From positions 1-64,000 of the forward strand of contig NZ_BBIS01000030.1 in assembly GCF_000730605.1 (NCBI RefSeq): DNA of 64,000 nucleotides, given 5' to 3'. Below the pieces are notes generated by a model. It saw nothing but the letters and a program-made list of their open reading frames with translations, was not told the DNA's origin and ran no database searches. A program made the position numbers and the translations under genes. Shown piece by piece: positions 25,801 to 32,396 of this stretch. Numbering within the stretch: position 1 is the stretch's first letter; each line of letters opens with the position of its first letter. This DNA is from Pseudomonas monteilii NBRC 103158 = DSM 14164. Its GTDB lineage: Bacteria > Pseudomonadota > Gammaproteobacteria > Pseudomonadales > Pseudomonadaceae.

Positions 25801-28343
25801 ACCATGTGACCACGCTCACGCTGACAAACCTGGAGCTGGCCCGCGTCGATGAGCGCTTTCTGTCCCGTTTCCCCAGCGTGACCAGGCTTGACCTGACGGG
25901 GAACCGGTTGACCGAACTGCCAACACTGGAACACACGCCTTGGCTGGAGACGTTACGACTGGCGCATAACCGGATCGTGATAACCGAACCGGGCAATCGG
26001 CAGCTGGCTGGTTTGAGCCATCTGACCACGCTGGACCTTGATTTCAACGCGCTTGAGGTTGAGCCAAGGGTGAACCTGTCCACTGCCCTTCGACGTTTGC
26101 ACTTACGTGGTAACCGGCTGCGCACGGTCCCTTTGCATCTGCTGCAGCAAGTCGCGTTGGAGCAGATCGACTTGCGTGGTAACCGTATCGGTACCATTGA
26201 CGAAGCTCAGTTGGCCCTTCTGAACGCTTATCCCGACAGGGTGCGTCTGCAAGACAACCCGCTGCCTCCTGTCATATTGGAACGGGTGGACGAACGTGTT
26301 TGGCTCCCCCCTTCACAACCATTGCCCGCACAACCAGCTGCGCATGAGTCGGACCCTTGGCTGGTTGGCTTGAGCGGGCAGGAAGCGGCCCGGCGCAGGG
26401 AGGCGTGGCAAGCGTTGCGTGCCGAACGGGGCAGTGAAGACTTTTTTGCCTATCTGGAAGCGGTGCGGGCGGCTGAGCAGTTCACGCGCCAACCGGCAGA
26501 GGCCCGCCGGCGTGTGGGCGAGTTGCTTGAAACCATGTGGCACAATTCGGTTGTCCGCAGTGCTGTGTTCCGTCAGGCGGCAATGCCGCGCGGGCGTGCC
26601 GACCTCGATGTACTGTTGGTGAGGCTGCAGGTCGAGCTGCGTACCGAAGGCGTGAGAGGGAGACGGGTGGAGCGCGCGTTGCGAGACCTGTCGCGGGAGC
26701 TGTTCCGGCTGGAGCAAGTCAATCGTTTTGCCGCGCAGCATATCGAGCGTCTGCGTCTGCCGCCCGGCGAAGCCCGTACAAATGACGTTTACCTCGCCTT
26801 CAGAGTGGGCCTGGCAGATGCTTTGGGTATTTATGGGCAACCCACCTACCTGAACCTCCAGCATGTAACCAGCGTCACACCTGAGCTGCTATCGGAAGCC
26901 GAAGCAGCGGTGCACGAGGCCGAAACGGCTGAAGCGCTGAGCCAGTTCCTGTCGCGGCAATCCTTCTGGCAGGACTATGTGCGTGTCGCGTACGCCGATG
27001 AATTTGCCGAAATACGCCACGAGTACGCTCCGCAGTTAGGTGCGTTGGAGCCCTCACCCGGTGAGGTGCATGTGCCCATGGATGCTGTGAACCGGATCGG
27101 CGCCCAACGCCAGGCATCGGAGAGGGCGCTGACGCTGAAACTGGCGCGTGGCAATGCCTGGGCGTGGTTCCGCTTTGAGCCCTCTCATGGGCCTGGCCTT
27201 CGAGCGTTTACCCGGCTGTCGAGGCAGTTGGAGCAAAGCCTGGATACTTGGCGAGGTCTGCCGACCGATGCGGAATATCATGCTCGCTCTGCCGTGGCGC
27301 AAACACTGCGCCAGGCTTGGTATTCGGGCTTTCGCGCTGAAGGCCCAGGCTTCAATCCCACCATCGAAGGGTTGTCGGTCAGCACGTTGCCGGAGCTGCC
27401 GGTGGGCATTCGTTTTGACAGGCTGCGTACGTTGTCGCTACGCAACCAGCAGGTCACGGCCATTGCAGGTGATTTTTTGCGGCGCTTTCCCAATCTGGAG
27501 GTGTTGAACCTGTCGGGTAGCAGAATTTCACGCCTGGAAGGGCTTGAGCATTTGCCTCAACTGCGCAGCTTGAACCTGGGGGGTAACCTGCTTGATACGG
27601 TGACAGGCCTGGAAAACCTGGGGCAGTTGGTCGAGTTGGACCTCAGCGGCTGCAGGCTGGAGGCATTGCCCGCTGGCATTGAGCGTTTGACGAATCTGAC
27701 GAGCCTGGACCTGGCCTTCAACCAGTTGAGTGAGCTGCCGGAACAGCTGGGTGCGCTGCCAGCGCTAGAGAACTTGCAGTTGAGCGGTAACTTGTTGACA
27801 GGCTTGCCACGCACTATAGGCAACCTGGCGCGGCTGAACATTCTAAATCTCGGTGGCAACCGGTTGAGCGTAGTGCCGGAAAACCTGAATGGTCTGGCAA
27901 GGCTCACTCAGTTGTACTTGCACGATAACACCATCGTTCTTGATGCCGTCAGCGAGTCGCGACTGGAGTGGTTTTCCAGGCTGGAGGTGCTCAACCTTGA
28001 GGGCAATCCACTCGTCAGTGCGCCACTGCTGCGCTACAACGTCCACCTGCGGTATTTGTCGTTGCGTGCTACCGGCCTGAGGGCGTTCCCGCTTCAGTTA
28101 ATGCAAGGTCACCCAGACTTGAGCGTGGACTTGCGAGGCAATCGCATCACTGCCTTGGACGAGGATGCCCTGCGTTGGGTGGAGGCCAACCCCCATACCG
28201 TCAATCTCGAAGACAATCACTTGAGCGAGCAGGTCATGGCTCGTGTACGCGATGCCTTGGCACGCTTGCAATTGCAATGGGTCAGGGAAGAAGAGGAGGG
28301 GGAGGTGACCGCAATCAGAAAACCACCCTCACGCAGAGGGTAA
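22887..28343 (+). CDS. Giant DUF6543-LRR-NEL-like protein with a second LRR block; NEL Cys position is Arg
   Basis: An 1818-residue protein of the Pseudomonas DUF6543/LRR/NEL group (related to SspH/IpaH-type E3 ubiquitin ligases). I take the ATG at 22887 (GGAG 6 nt upstream) over the longer frame from 22752. The DUF6543-type N-terminal region fills roughly the first 900 residues, with a hydrophobic hairpin near 384-415 (LLGLASFGLPALALPLLGITA). LRR block 1 covers about 960-1130 and an NEL-like helical region about 1150-1420. A second linker plus about eleven LRRs ends the protein (1465-1790). Aligned by eye with the paralog at 52118, the catalytic GCQD reads GRAD here (Arg1237, CGT at 26595-26597), so the ligase is probably inactive. 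No signal peptide is present. A 12-bp hairpin follows the stop. Confidence 0.82.
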   Translation: MHPPPFTDGSTDALIASRLPSWLTGASLNTLYSLHASQQWQQHVQHQLHEWLASILPLDAFAAPLLQQALYTRHGLTLDVRKAMLRRRTLQRFPSHIATLPDGVKEHVHQQSLLAAALHNFTEGETFASAILQGTVVQDSNGQDASLSPKAFYTLCRTLDLGGQYQAYLNTRLMPGGEPGRQLEALLQEGYRAALEAALRLSLYNGEISRHGFDQCIPLASQVAGKPSTGTGLQPHALRVFGKLARGVVVFDVAASDSAQRGLLCWVPDDPHGALTWYSTWDQLFLTMGKQFRLPGYVDFFQRFISERDREAYSRALGEALKQGDENVPVRLDGRHEVIGQPLFEYLRKQQIDNLLDNARVLAVPTADVDAQVRDRRLHFYLESALDLLGLASFGLPALALPLLGITALQVADEVYEGYADWRLGDRQAALEHLYSVAETVIMTGANVGAGLAAQRLARAAQVDELVPVRYDEHRLKLCDPALPGYEIEPVGSTGALPLGGPGERVRTPVGSFETYLEAQSQQRRIRHPQRASAYAPMLEGNGAGAWRHELESPHEWQGRVHLLQDLASDLSQLDAEAANDVLLATGLNEDHLRRLHLDHAPPPARLLDAAERHRVHTQEPWLRGDRFEEHLQAQQGVATPEQAVLRRDFPGLSIRGAREIIEHASEDQVEQLQIRQRVPLALAEQARWQLHDARLDRACAGLRQAAAINRDTEQLALSLVGDEAPWRGTRVEVRLASAQGERMACVGAETSDELRTLVRTADGYEVIARAGDPLSPPSSPCSLFEALIQLLDPWQRKQLGEAADSPQALVDALSLWASQRRERVADVLGMAPITPGFRPPVRLGDGRVGYPLSGRGESSLRALRRGMQRLFPDLDDHAFEDLIDRARSLGLTAWNYHLRLSGQLRALDLALSRWRRQSSGPLQLLRRARMARRIRNAWRRSIRDEAGNFALILENSRLGSLPDLPDTVSFDHVTTLTLTNLELARVDERFLSRFPSVTRLDLTGNRLTELPTLEHTPWLETLRLAHNRIVITEPGNRQLAGLSHLTTLDLDFNALEVEPRVNLSTALRRLHLRGNRLRTVPLHLLQQVALEQIDLRGNRIGTIDEAQLALLNAYPDRVRLQDNPLPPVILERVDERVWLPPSQPLPAQPAAHESDPWLVGLSGQEAARRREAWQALRAERGSEDFFAYLEAVRAAEQFTRQPAEARRRVGELLETMWHNSVVRSAVFRQAAMPRGRADLDVLLVRLQVELRTEGVRGRRVERALRDLSRELFRLEQVNRFAAQHIERLRLPPGEARTNDVYLAFRVGLADALGIYGQPTYLNLQHVTSVTPELLSEAEAAVHEAETAEALSQFLSRQSFWQDYVRVAYADEFAEIRHEYAPQLGALEPSPGEVHVPMDAVNRIGAQRQASERALTLKLARGNAWAWFRFEPSHGPGLRAFTRLSRQLEQSLDTWRGLPTDAEYHARSAVAQTLRQAWYSGFRAEGPGFNPTIEGLSVSTLPELPVGIRFDRLRTLSLRNQQVTAIAGDFLRRFPNLEVLNLSGSRISRLEGLEHLPQLRSLNLGGNLLDTVTGLENLGQLVELDLSGCRLEALPAGIERLTNLTSLDLAFNQLSELPEQLGALPALENLQLSGNLLTGLPRTIGNLARLNILNLGGNRLSVVPENLNGLARLTQLYLHDNTIVLDAVSESRLEWFSRLEVLNLEGNPLVSAPLLRYNVHLRYLSLRATGLRAFPLQLMQGHPDLSVDLRGNRITALDEDALRWVEANPHTVNLEDNHLSEQVMARVRDALARLQLQWVREEEEGEVTAIRKPPSRRG

Positions 28344-28348
28344 TGAGC

Positions 28349-28378
28349 CAAGCCATGGCCTGGGTGGGCCATGGCTTG
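28349..28378. terminator. Bidirectional terminator hairpin
   Basis: A perfect 12-bp stem CAAGCCATGGCC/GGCCATGGCTTG with a 6-nt loop lies between the stop codons of the LRR protein and the converging DUF934 gene. It has no strong U tract but is well placed to end both transcripts. Confidence 0.55.
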
Positions 28379-28385
28379 CGGTGCA

Positions 28386-28880
28386 TCAGCGGCGGCGGAA
28401 CAGCGGCAGCGGCTCGTCGGTGGCGGCCTGGTAGGTCACCGAGAAGTCCTTCAGGCTTTGCAGCGCGTCTTCCGGGTTCTTGTCGGCACGGATGGCGAAT
28501 GCATCGAAACCGCAGCGGGCCATGAAGAACAGCTGGTCACGCAGCACGTCACCGATGGCGCGCAGTTCGCCCTTGAACTTGTAGCGGTCACGCAGCAGGC
28601 GCGCATTGGAGTAGCTGCGCCCGTCTGTGAACGCCGGGAAGTTCAGGGCGATGACCTGGAAGTGCTGCACGTCTTCGCCGATTTCTTCTGCCTCCTGGTC
28701 GCTGTCCAGCCACACACCCAGGCCGCCGTCGCGGGCTTTGAGCACATGGGCATGGTCGCGCCACATCTGCAGCGGGACGATGTAGTCGTCGCAGTTGGTC
28801 AGCTCGTCAAAGGACGTTTCCTTGGGCAACAGGTGCCAGGTTTCGTCGACGATCTGGTTGTTCTTAATGATTCGCTGCAT
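28386..28880 (-). CDS. DUF934 protein, sulfite-reduction accessory
   Basis: A 164-residue cytoplasmic protein of DUF934 (COG3749), which is found beside assimilatory sulfite reductase genes in many proteobacteria. The block PLQMWRDHAHVLKARDGGLGVWLDSDQEAEEI, the ALNFPAFTDGRSYSNARLLRDRY core and LRAIGDVLRDQLFFMARCGFDAF are family hallmarks (each quoted part is discontinuous with the next). The ATG at 28880 overlaps the cysI stop by 17 nt, so the two are translated together. Its exact biochemical role is not known; an accessory or electron-transfer function in sulfite reduction is inferred from context. Confidence 0.9.
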   Translation of the reverse strand: MQRIIKNNQIVDETWHLLPKETSFDELTNCDDYIVPLQMWRDHAHVLKARDGGLGVWLDSDQEAEEIGEDVQHFQVIALNFPAFTDGRSYSNARLLRDRYKFKGELRAIGDVLRDQLFFMARCGFDAFAIRADKNPEDALQSLKDFSVTYQAATDEPLPLFRRR

Positions 28881-30516
28881 AGACGCGTTCCTTGAAGGGG
28901 TCGATGCCGATACGCTGGTAGGTGTCGATGAAACGCTCTTCCTCGGTGCGTTGCTCGACATACACGGCGATCAGCTTCTCGATCACATCGGCCATGTCAT
29001 CCTGGGCGAAGGACGGGCCGAGGATCTTGCCCAGGCTCGCGCCACGCGCGGCGTTGCCGCCCAGCGACACCTGGTAGAACTCCTCACCCTTCTTGTCCAC
29101 GCCGAGGATGCCGATGTGGCCCACGTGGTGGTGGCCGCAGGCGTTCATGCAGCCAGAAATGTTGAGGTCGATTTCACCGATGTCGAACAGGTAGTCCAGG
29201 TCGTCGAAACGGCGCTGGATGGATTCGGCAATCGGGATCGACTTGGCGTTGGCCAGCGAGCAGTAGTCACCGCCCGGGCAGCAGATGATGTCGGTCAGCA
29301 GGCCGATGTTCGGCGTGGCGAAGCCGCCTTCGCGCAGCTCCAGCCAGAGCGCGTGCAGCTGGCGCTGCTCGACGTCGGCGAGGATGATGTTCTGCTCGTG
29401 CGAGGTGCGCAAGAAGCCAAAGCTGTAGCGCTCGGCCAGGTCGGCCACGGCGTCCAACTGCTTGTCGGTCAGGTCGCCCGGGGCAACGCCGGTCGGCTTG
29501 AGCGACAGGGTCACGGCCACGTAGCCAGGGCGCTTGTGGGCGCGGGTGTTGCGCGAGCGCCAGCGGGCGAAACCTGGGTATTCGGCGTCCTGGTTGGCGT
29601 AGTCGAAATTCTCGAGGGCCAGGTAATCCGGGTCGACGAAATGGCGCGACACGCGCTGCACTTCAGCTTCGGTCAGGGTGGTGCTGCCGCCACGCAGGTG
29701 GACCATTTCGGCCTCGACCTTCTCGGCGAACACTTCCGGGGTCAGGGCCTTGACCAGGATCTTGATCCGCGCCTTGTACTTGTTGTCACGGCGACCGTAA
29801 CGGTTGTACACGCGCAGGATGGCGTCCAGGTAGCTGATCAGGTCTTGCCACGGCAGGAATTCGTTGATGAACGAGCCGACCACCGGGGTACGGCCCAGGC
29901 CACCGCCGACCAGCACACGGAAGCCCAGCTCGCCGGCAGCGTTGCGCACCGGCTCCAGGCCGATGTCGTGCACTTCGATGGCGGCGCGGTCTTCTTGCGA
30001 GCCGTTGATGGCGATTTTGAACTTGCGCGGCAGGTAAGCGAATTCCGGGTGGAAGGTGGTCCACTGACGGACGATCTCGCACCACGGGCGCGGGTCGATG
30101 ATTTCGTCTGCGGCCACACCGGCGAACTGGTCGGTGGTGGTGTTGCGCAGGCAGTTGCCGCTGGTCTGGATCGCGTGCATCTGCACGGTGGCCAGCTCGG
30201 CGAGGATGTCCGGGATGTCTTCCAGCGCCGGCCAGTTGAACTGCACGTTCTGGCGGGTGGAAATGTGGGCATAGCCCTTGTCGTAGTCGCGAGCGATCTT
30301 GGCCAGGGTGCGGACCTGGGTGGCGTTCAGCTGGCCGTACGGCACGGCGACACGCAGCATCGGCGCGAAACGTTGGATGTAAAGGCCGTTCTGCAGGCGC
30401 AGAGGGCGGAATTCTTCTTCGCTCAGCTCACCGGCCAGGTAGCGGCGGGTCTGATCACGGAACTGCTTGACGCGGTCCTCGATGATCCGCTGATCGTACT
30501 CGTCGTATACGTACAT
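28864..30516 (-). CDS. cysI: Assimilatory nitrite/sulfite reductase hemoprotein
   Basis: A 550-residue siroheme/[4Fe-4S] reductase that reduces sulfite to sulfide in cysteine biosynthesis. The duplicated ferredoxin-like domains are visible (RFAPMLRVAVPYGQL; GFRVLVGGGLGRTPVVG). The cluster and siroheme ligands are CCPGGDYCSLANAKS and NISGCMNACGHHHVG, giving four Cys. The presence of an adjacent DUF934 gene favours sulfite over nitrite. It opens a two-gene operon. The start ATG at 30516 is preceded by a weak Shine-Dalgarno (AGGAC). The upstream interval contains an AT-rich dyad that may be regulatory. Confidence 0.93.
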   Translation of the reverse strand: MYVYDEYDQRIIEDRVKQFRDQTRRYLAGELSEEEFRPLRLQNGLYIQRFAPMLRVAVPYGQLNATQVRTLAKIARDYDKGYAHISTRQNVQFNWPALEDIPDILAELATVQMHAIQTSGNCLRNTTTDQFAGVAADEIIDPRPWCEIVRQWTTFHPEFAYLPRKFKIAINGSQEDRAAIEVHDIGLEPVRNAAGELGFRVLVGGGLGRTPVVGSFINEFLPWQDLISYLDAILRVYNRYGRRDNKYKARIKILVKALTPEVFAEKVEAEMVHLRGGSTTLTEAEVQRVSRHFVDPDYLALENFDYANQDAEYPGFARWRSRNTRAHKRPGYVAVTLSLKPTGVAPGDLTDKQLDAVADLAERYSFGFLRTSHEQNIILADVEQRQLHALWLELREGGFATPNIGLLTDIICCPGGDYCSLANAKSIPIAESIQRRFDDLDYLFDIGEIDLNISGCMNACGHHHVGHIGILGVDKKGEEFYQVSLGGNAARGASLGKILGPSFAQDDMADVIEKLIAVYVEQRTEEERFIDTYQRIGIDPFKERVYAANH

Positions 30517-30606
30517 AAAAGTCCTGTCTCAGGCATGCAGCTATTCGCGCGCACGGCCGCGCACTCCGGTACGGAGCCGGGGAACGATATCAGGTTGCGG
30601 TTATGC

Positions 30607-30625
30607 GCTAAAGTGATGTTTTAGC
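30607..30625. promoter_or_regulatory. Dyad between cysI and the binding-protein gene
   Basis: GCTAAA and TTTAGC form an inverted repeat separated by 7 nt, about 90 bases upstream of cysI and 105 bases upstream of the divergent binding-protein gene. It could be an operator or part of a promoter. The rest of this 213-base interval shows nothing further I can support. Confidence 0.3.
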
Positions 30626-30729
30626 ATATGAAAAGAACCAAATGGACTATGTGAGACTGACTGCCATTTGTGCCTCGGGTGAGGCAGGGCGTTTATAATC
30701 CAGGGTTTGCTTCGCAGAGATTTGACCCC

Positions 30730-31803
30730 ATGCTCAAGGCCCTGTGCCAAAGCTTGTTTCTGGCCCTGCCGCTGGCGGCAAGTGCGCAGCCATCGGTGGT
30801 TTTCCTCAACCCTGGGCTGTCCACCGAGACGTTCTGGACCAGCTATACCCGCTTCATGCAGGCCGCCGCGGATGAGCTGGGCATGACCCTGCGGGTGGAA
30901 TACAGCGAACGCCGCGCCGACTTGGCCCTGACCCAGGCCCGGGCGATCATGAGTGGGGCGCAGCGGCCGGATTACCTGGTGCTGGTCAACGAGCAGTACG
31001 TTGCGCCCGAAGTGCTGCGCCTGTCGCGTGGCACGGGCGTGAAGCTGCTGTTGGTCAACAACGGCCTGACGGCCAGCCAGGTTCGCAGTATTCAGGCCCA
31101 GCCCGACAAGTATGCCGAGCCGCTGGGCACTTTGACGAGCAACGACGAGCAGGCGGGCTTCCAGATGTTACACCAGATGGTCGCGCAACTGCCGCGCGAC
31201 GTCGGGGCGGTGGACCTCGTGGCTTTTGCCGGGCTCAAGACCACCCCGGCCTCGCAGTTGCGCGAGGAAGGCATGCGCCGTGCGCTGGCCGACTTCCCTC
31301 AGGTGCGCCTGCGCCAGGTGGTGTATGGCGGCTGGAGCCGCCAGCGCGCCTACGAGCAGGCGCAGCAGTTGCTGGAGCGCTACCCGGCCACGCGCCTGGT
31401 GTGGTCGGCCAATGACGAAATGGCCTTTGGCGCCATGCAGGCGTTCGAAGCGGCAGGGCGCAAGCCTGGGCGTGATGTGCTGTTCAGCGCCGTCAACAGC
31501 TCGCCCGAGGCCTTGCGCGCGCGTATCGACGGTCGCCTGAGTGTGTTGATGGGGGGGCACTTTACCCTGGGTGGCTGGGCCATGGTGATGCTGCACGACG
31601 ACGCACACGGGCTGGCGCTGAACCGCGATGGCCTGCGCGAGCACAGTGCCCCGGTGCTGCAGGTGATCGACCAGGCCAAGGCCAGGCGTTGGCTGAAACT
31701 GCTGGAACGGGACGACTACGGTGTCGATTTCCAGCGTTACAGTGCCGAAGGGCGGCCGTCTGGCTACCAGTACCCGTTTCTGACGGCACCGGTCGAATAT
31801 TGA
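30730..31803 (+). CDS. Periplasmic sugar-binding-like protein (ABC solute-binding, PBP type I)
   Basis: A 357-residue exported protein of the LacI/RbsB-like periplasmic binding fold. The signal peptide is MLKALCQSLFLALPLAASA with cleavage before QPSVV. The first lobe begins VVFLNPGLSTETFWTSYTRFMQAAADELGM, and the hinge region contains LVWSANDEMAFGAMQAFEAAGRKPG, typical of this family. The ATG at 30730 is used because the signal peptide starts there; a GTG frame from 30670 adds unlikely residues. No ABC permease or ATPase genes are adjacent, so it may work with a distant transporter or a membrane sensor. Confidence 0.82.
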   Translation: MLKALCQSLFLALPLAASAQPSVVFLNPGLSTETFWTSYTRFMQAAADELGMTLRVEYSERRADLALTQARAIMSGAQRPDYLVLVNEQYVAPEVLRLSRGTGVKLLLVNNGLTASQVRSIQAQPDKYAEPLGTLTSNDEQAGFQMLHQMVAQLPRDVGAVDLVAFAGLKTTPASQLREEGMRRALADFPQVRLRQVVYGGWSRQRAYEQAQQLLERYPATRLVWSANDEMAFGAMQAFEAAGRKPGRDVLFSAVNSSPEALRARIDGRLSVLMGGHFTLGGWAMVMLHDDAHGLALNRDGLREHSAPVLQVIDQAKARRWLKLLERDDYGVDFQRYSAEGRPSGYQYPFLTAPVEY

Positions 31804-31888
31804 AAGACCTTGCTTGAGGAAAGGGCATTGCTCGTCTTAACTGCTGGTGGTGAAGTGCATTCCCATAACCACTACAAGAGGCAATGCA

Positions 31889-32002
31889 ATGGGAAACTCA
31901 ACCAAGGTCCGCAAAGCTGACAGCAGCGTCGATGCCTGGGCGATCCTTTGCCTGATCGTGTTGGTGGTGGTCACTGCCGTGTATTGGGTCAGCCACCAGT
32001 AG
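31889..32002 (+). CDS. 37-residue single-pass membrane protein
   Basis: This tiny gene is preceded by AAGAGG with 7 nt spacing to the ATG at 31889. It encodes a charged N-terminus with Lys and Arg residues (MGNSTKVRKADSSVDAW), one hydrophobic helix (AILCLIVLVVVTAVYWV) and a short polar tail (SHQ). A strong intrinsic terminator begins 31 nt after the stop. Ribosome binding site, membrane helix with positive-inside residues and dedicated terminator together make it a convincing small gene. Function unknown. It lies 85 nt after the binding-protein gene and could be co-transcribed with it. Confidence 0.75.
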   Translation: MGNSTKVRKADSSVDAWAILCLIVLVVVTAVYWVSHQ

Positions 32003-32033
32003 ACCTGTTCTCAAGACCGTGAAGCCGTCAGAG

Positions 32034-32064
32034 CGCCTGCGGGAGGGAATCCCGCAGGCGTTTT
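32034..32064 (+). terminator. Strong intrinsic terminator
   Basis: A perfect 11-bp stem CGCCTGCGGGA/TCCCGCAGGCG with loop GGGAA is followed directly by TTTTCATTTC. It ends the transcript carrying the 37-residue membrane protein, and faces the end of the converging DUF2970 gene. Confidence 0.88.
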
Positions 32065-32069
32065 CATTT

Positions 32070-32288
32070 CTAGCGGGCGGTAAGGTGCAGGGCCAGTTGC
32101 ACCAGGCCGATCAAGACGGCAATGAACACCAGGGTGAACAGCGTCCCCAGTGCGATGAAATGGCTGGCTTTGCCGTGGGTAAAGTCGCGGGCGCGGTTCT
32201 TGCCGCTTTGTACGCCGAAGGCAGCGGCGAGGATGCTGTGCAGCATCTGCCAGAAGGTAGGCGGTTTGCCCTGGCTGGAATCGTCCAT
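32070..32288 (-). CDS. DUF2970 small membrane protein
   Basis: A 72-residue inner-membrane protein of DUF2970. The N-terminal amphipathic part (PPTFWQMLHSILAAAFGVQSG) is the family signature; a single transmembrane helix (FIALGTLFTLVFIAVLIGLVQLAL) ends the protein. AGGAG 6 nt upstream of the ATG at 32288 fixes the start and excludes the longer frame from 32333. Function unknown. It lies downstream of metH on the same strand, beyond a REP-like palindrome. Confidence 0.88.
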   Translation of the reverse strand: MDDSSQGKPPTFWQMLHSILAAAFGVQSGKNRARDFTHGKASHFIALGTLFTLVFIAVLIGLVQLALHLTAR

Positions 32289-32353
32289 GGTGGCTCCTGA
32301 GAAATCAGAGGCAATCAAGGACAGTGTAGGCAATGAAAAGGCGGTTGCCTGGA

Positions 32354-32389
32354 CTGGCTTCTTCGCGGGTTTACCCGCGAAGAAGCCAG
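32354..32389. repeat. REP-like perfect palindrome after metH
   Basis: A 16- to 17-bp perfect stem CTGGCTTCTTCGCGGG/CCCGCGAAGAAGCCAG with a 2-4 nt loop lies 7 nt past the metH stop. It shares the TTCGCGGG...CCCGCGAA core with the element at 1227-1258. It likely acts as the metH terminator and belongs to the abundant intergenic palindromes of the P. putida group. Confidence 0.7.
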
Positions 32390-32396
32390 CGCGGTC

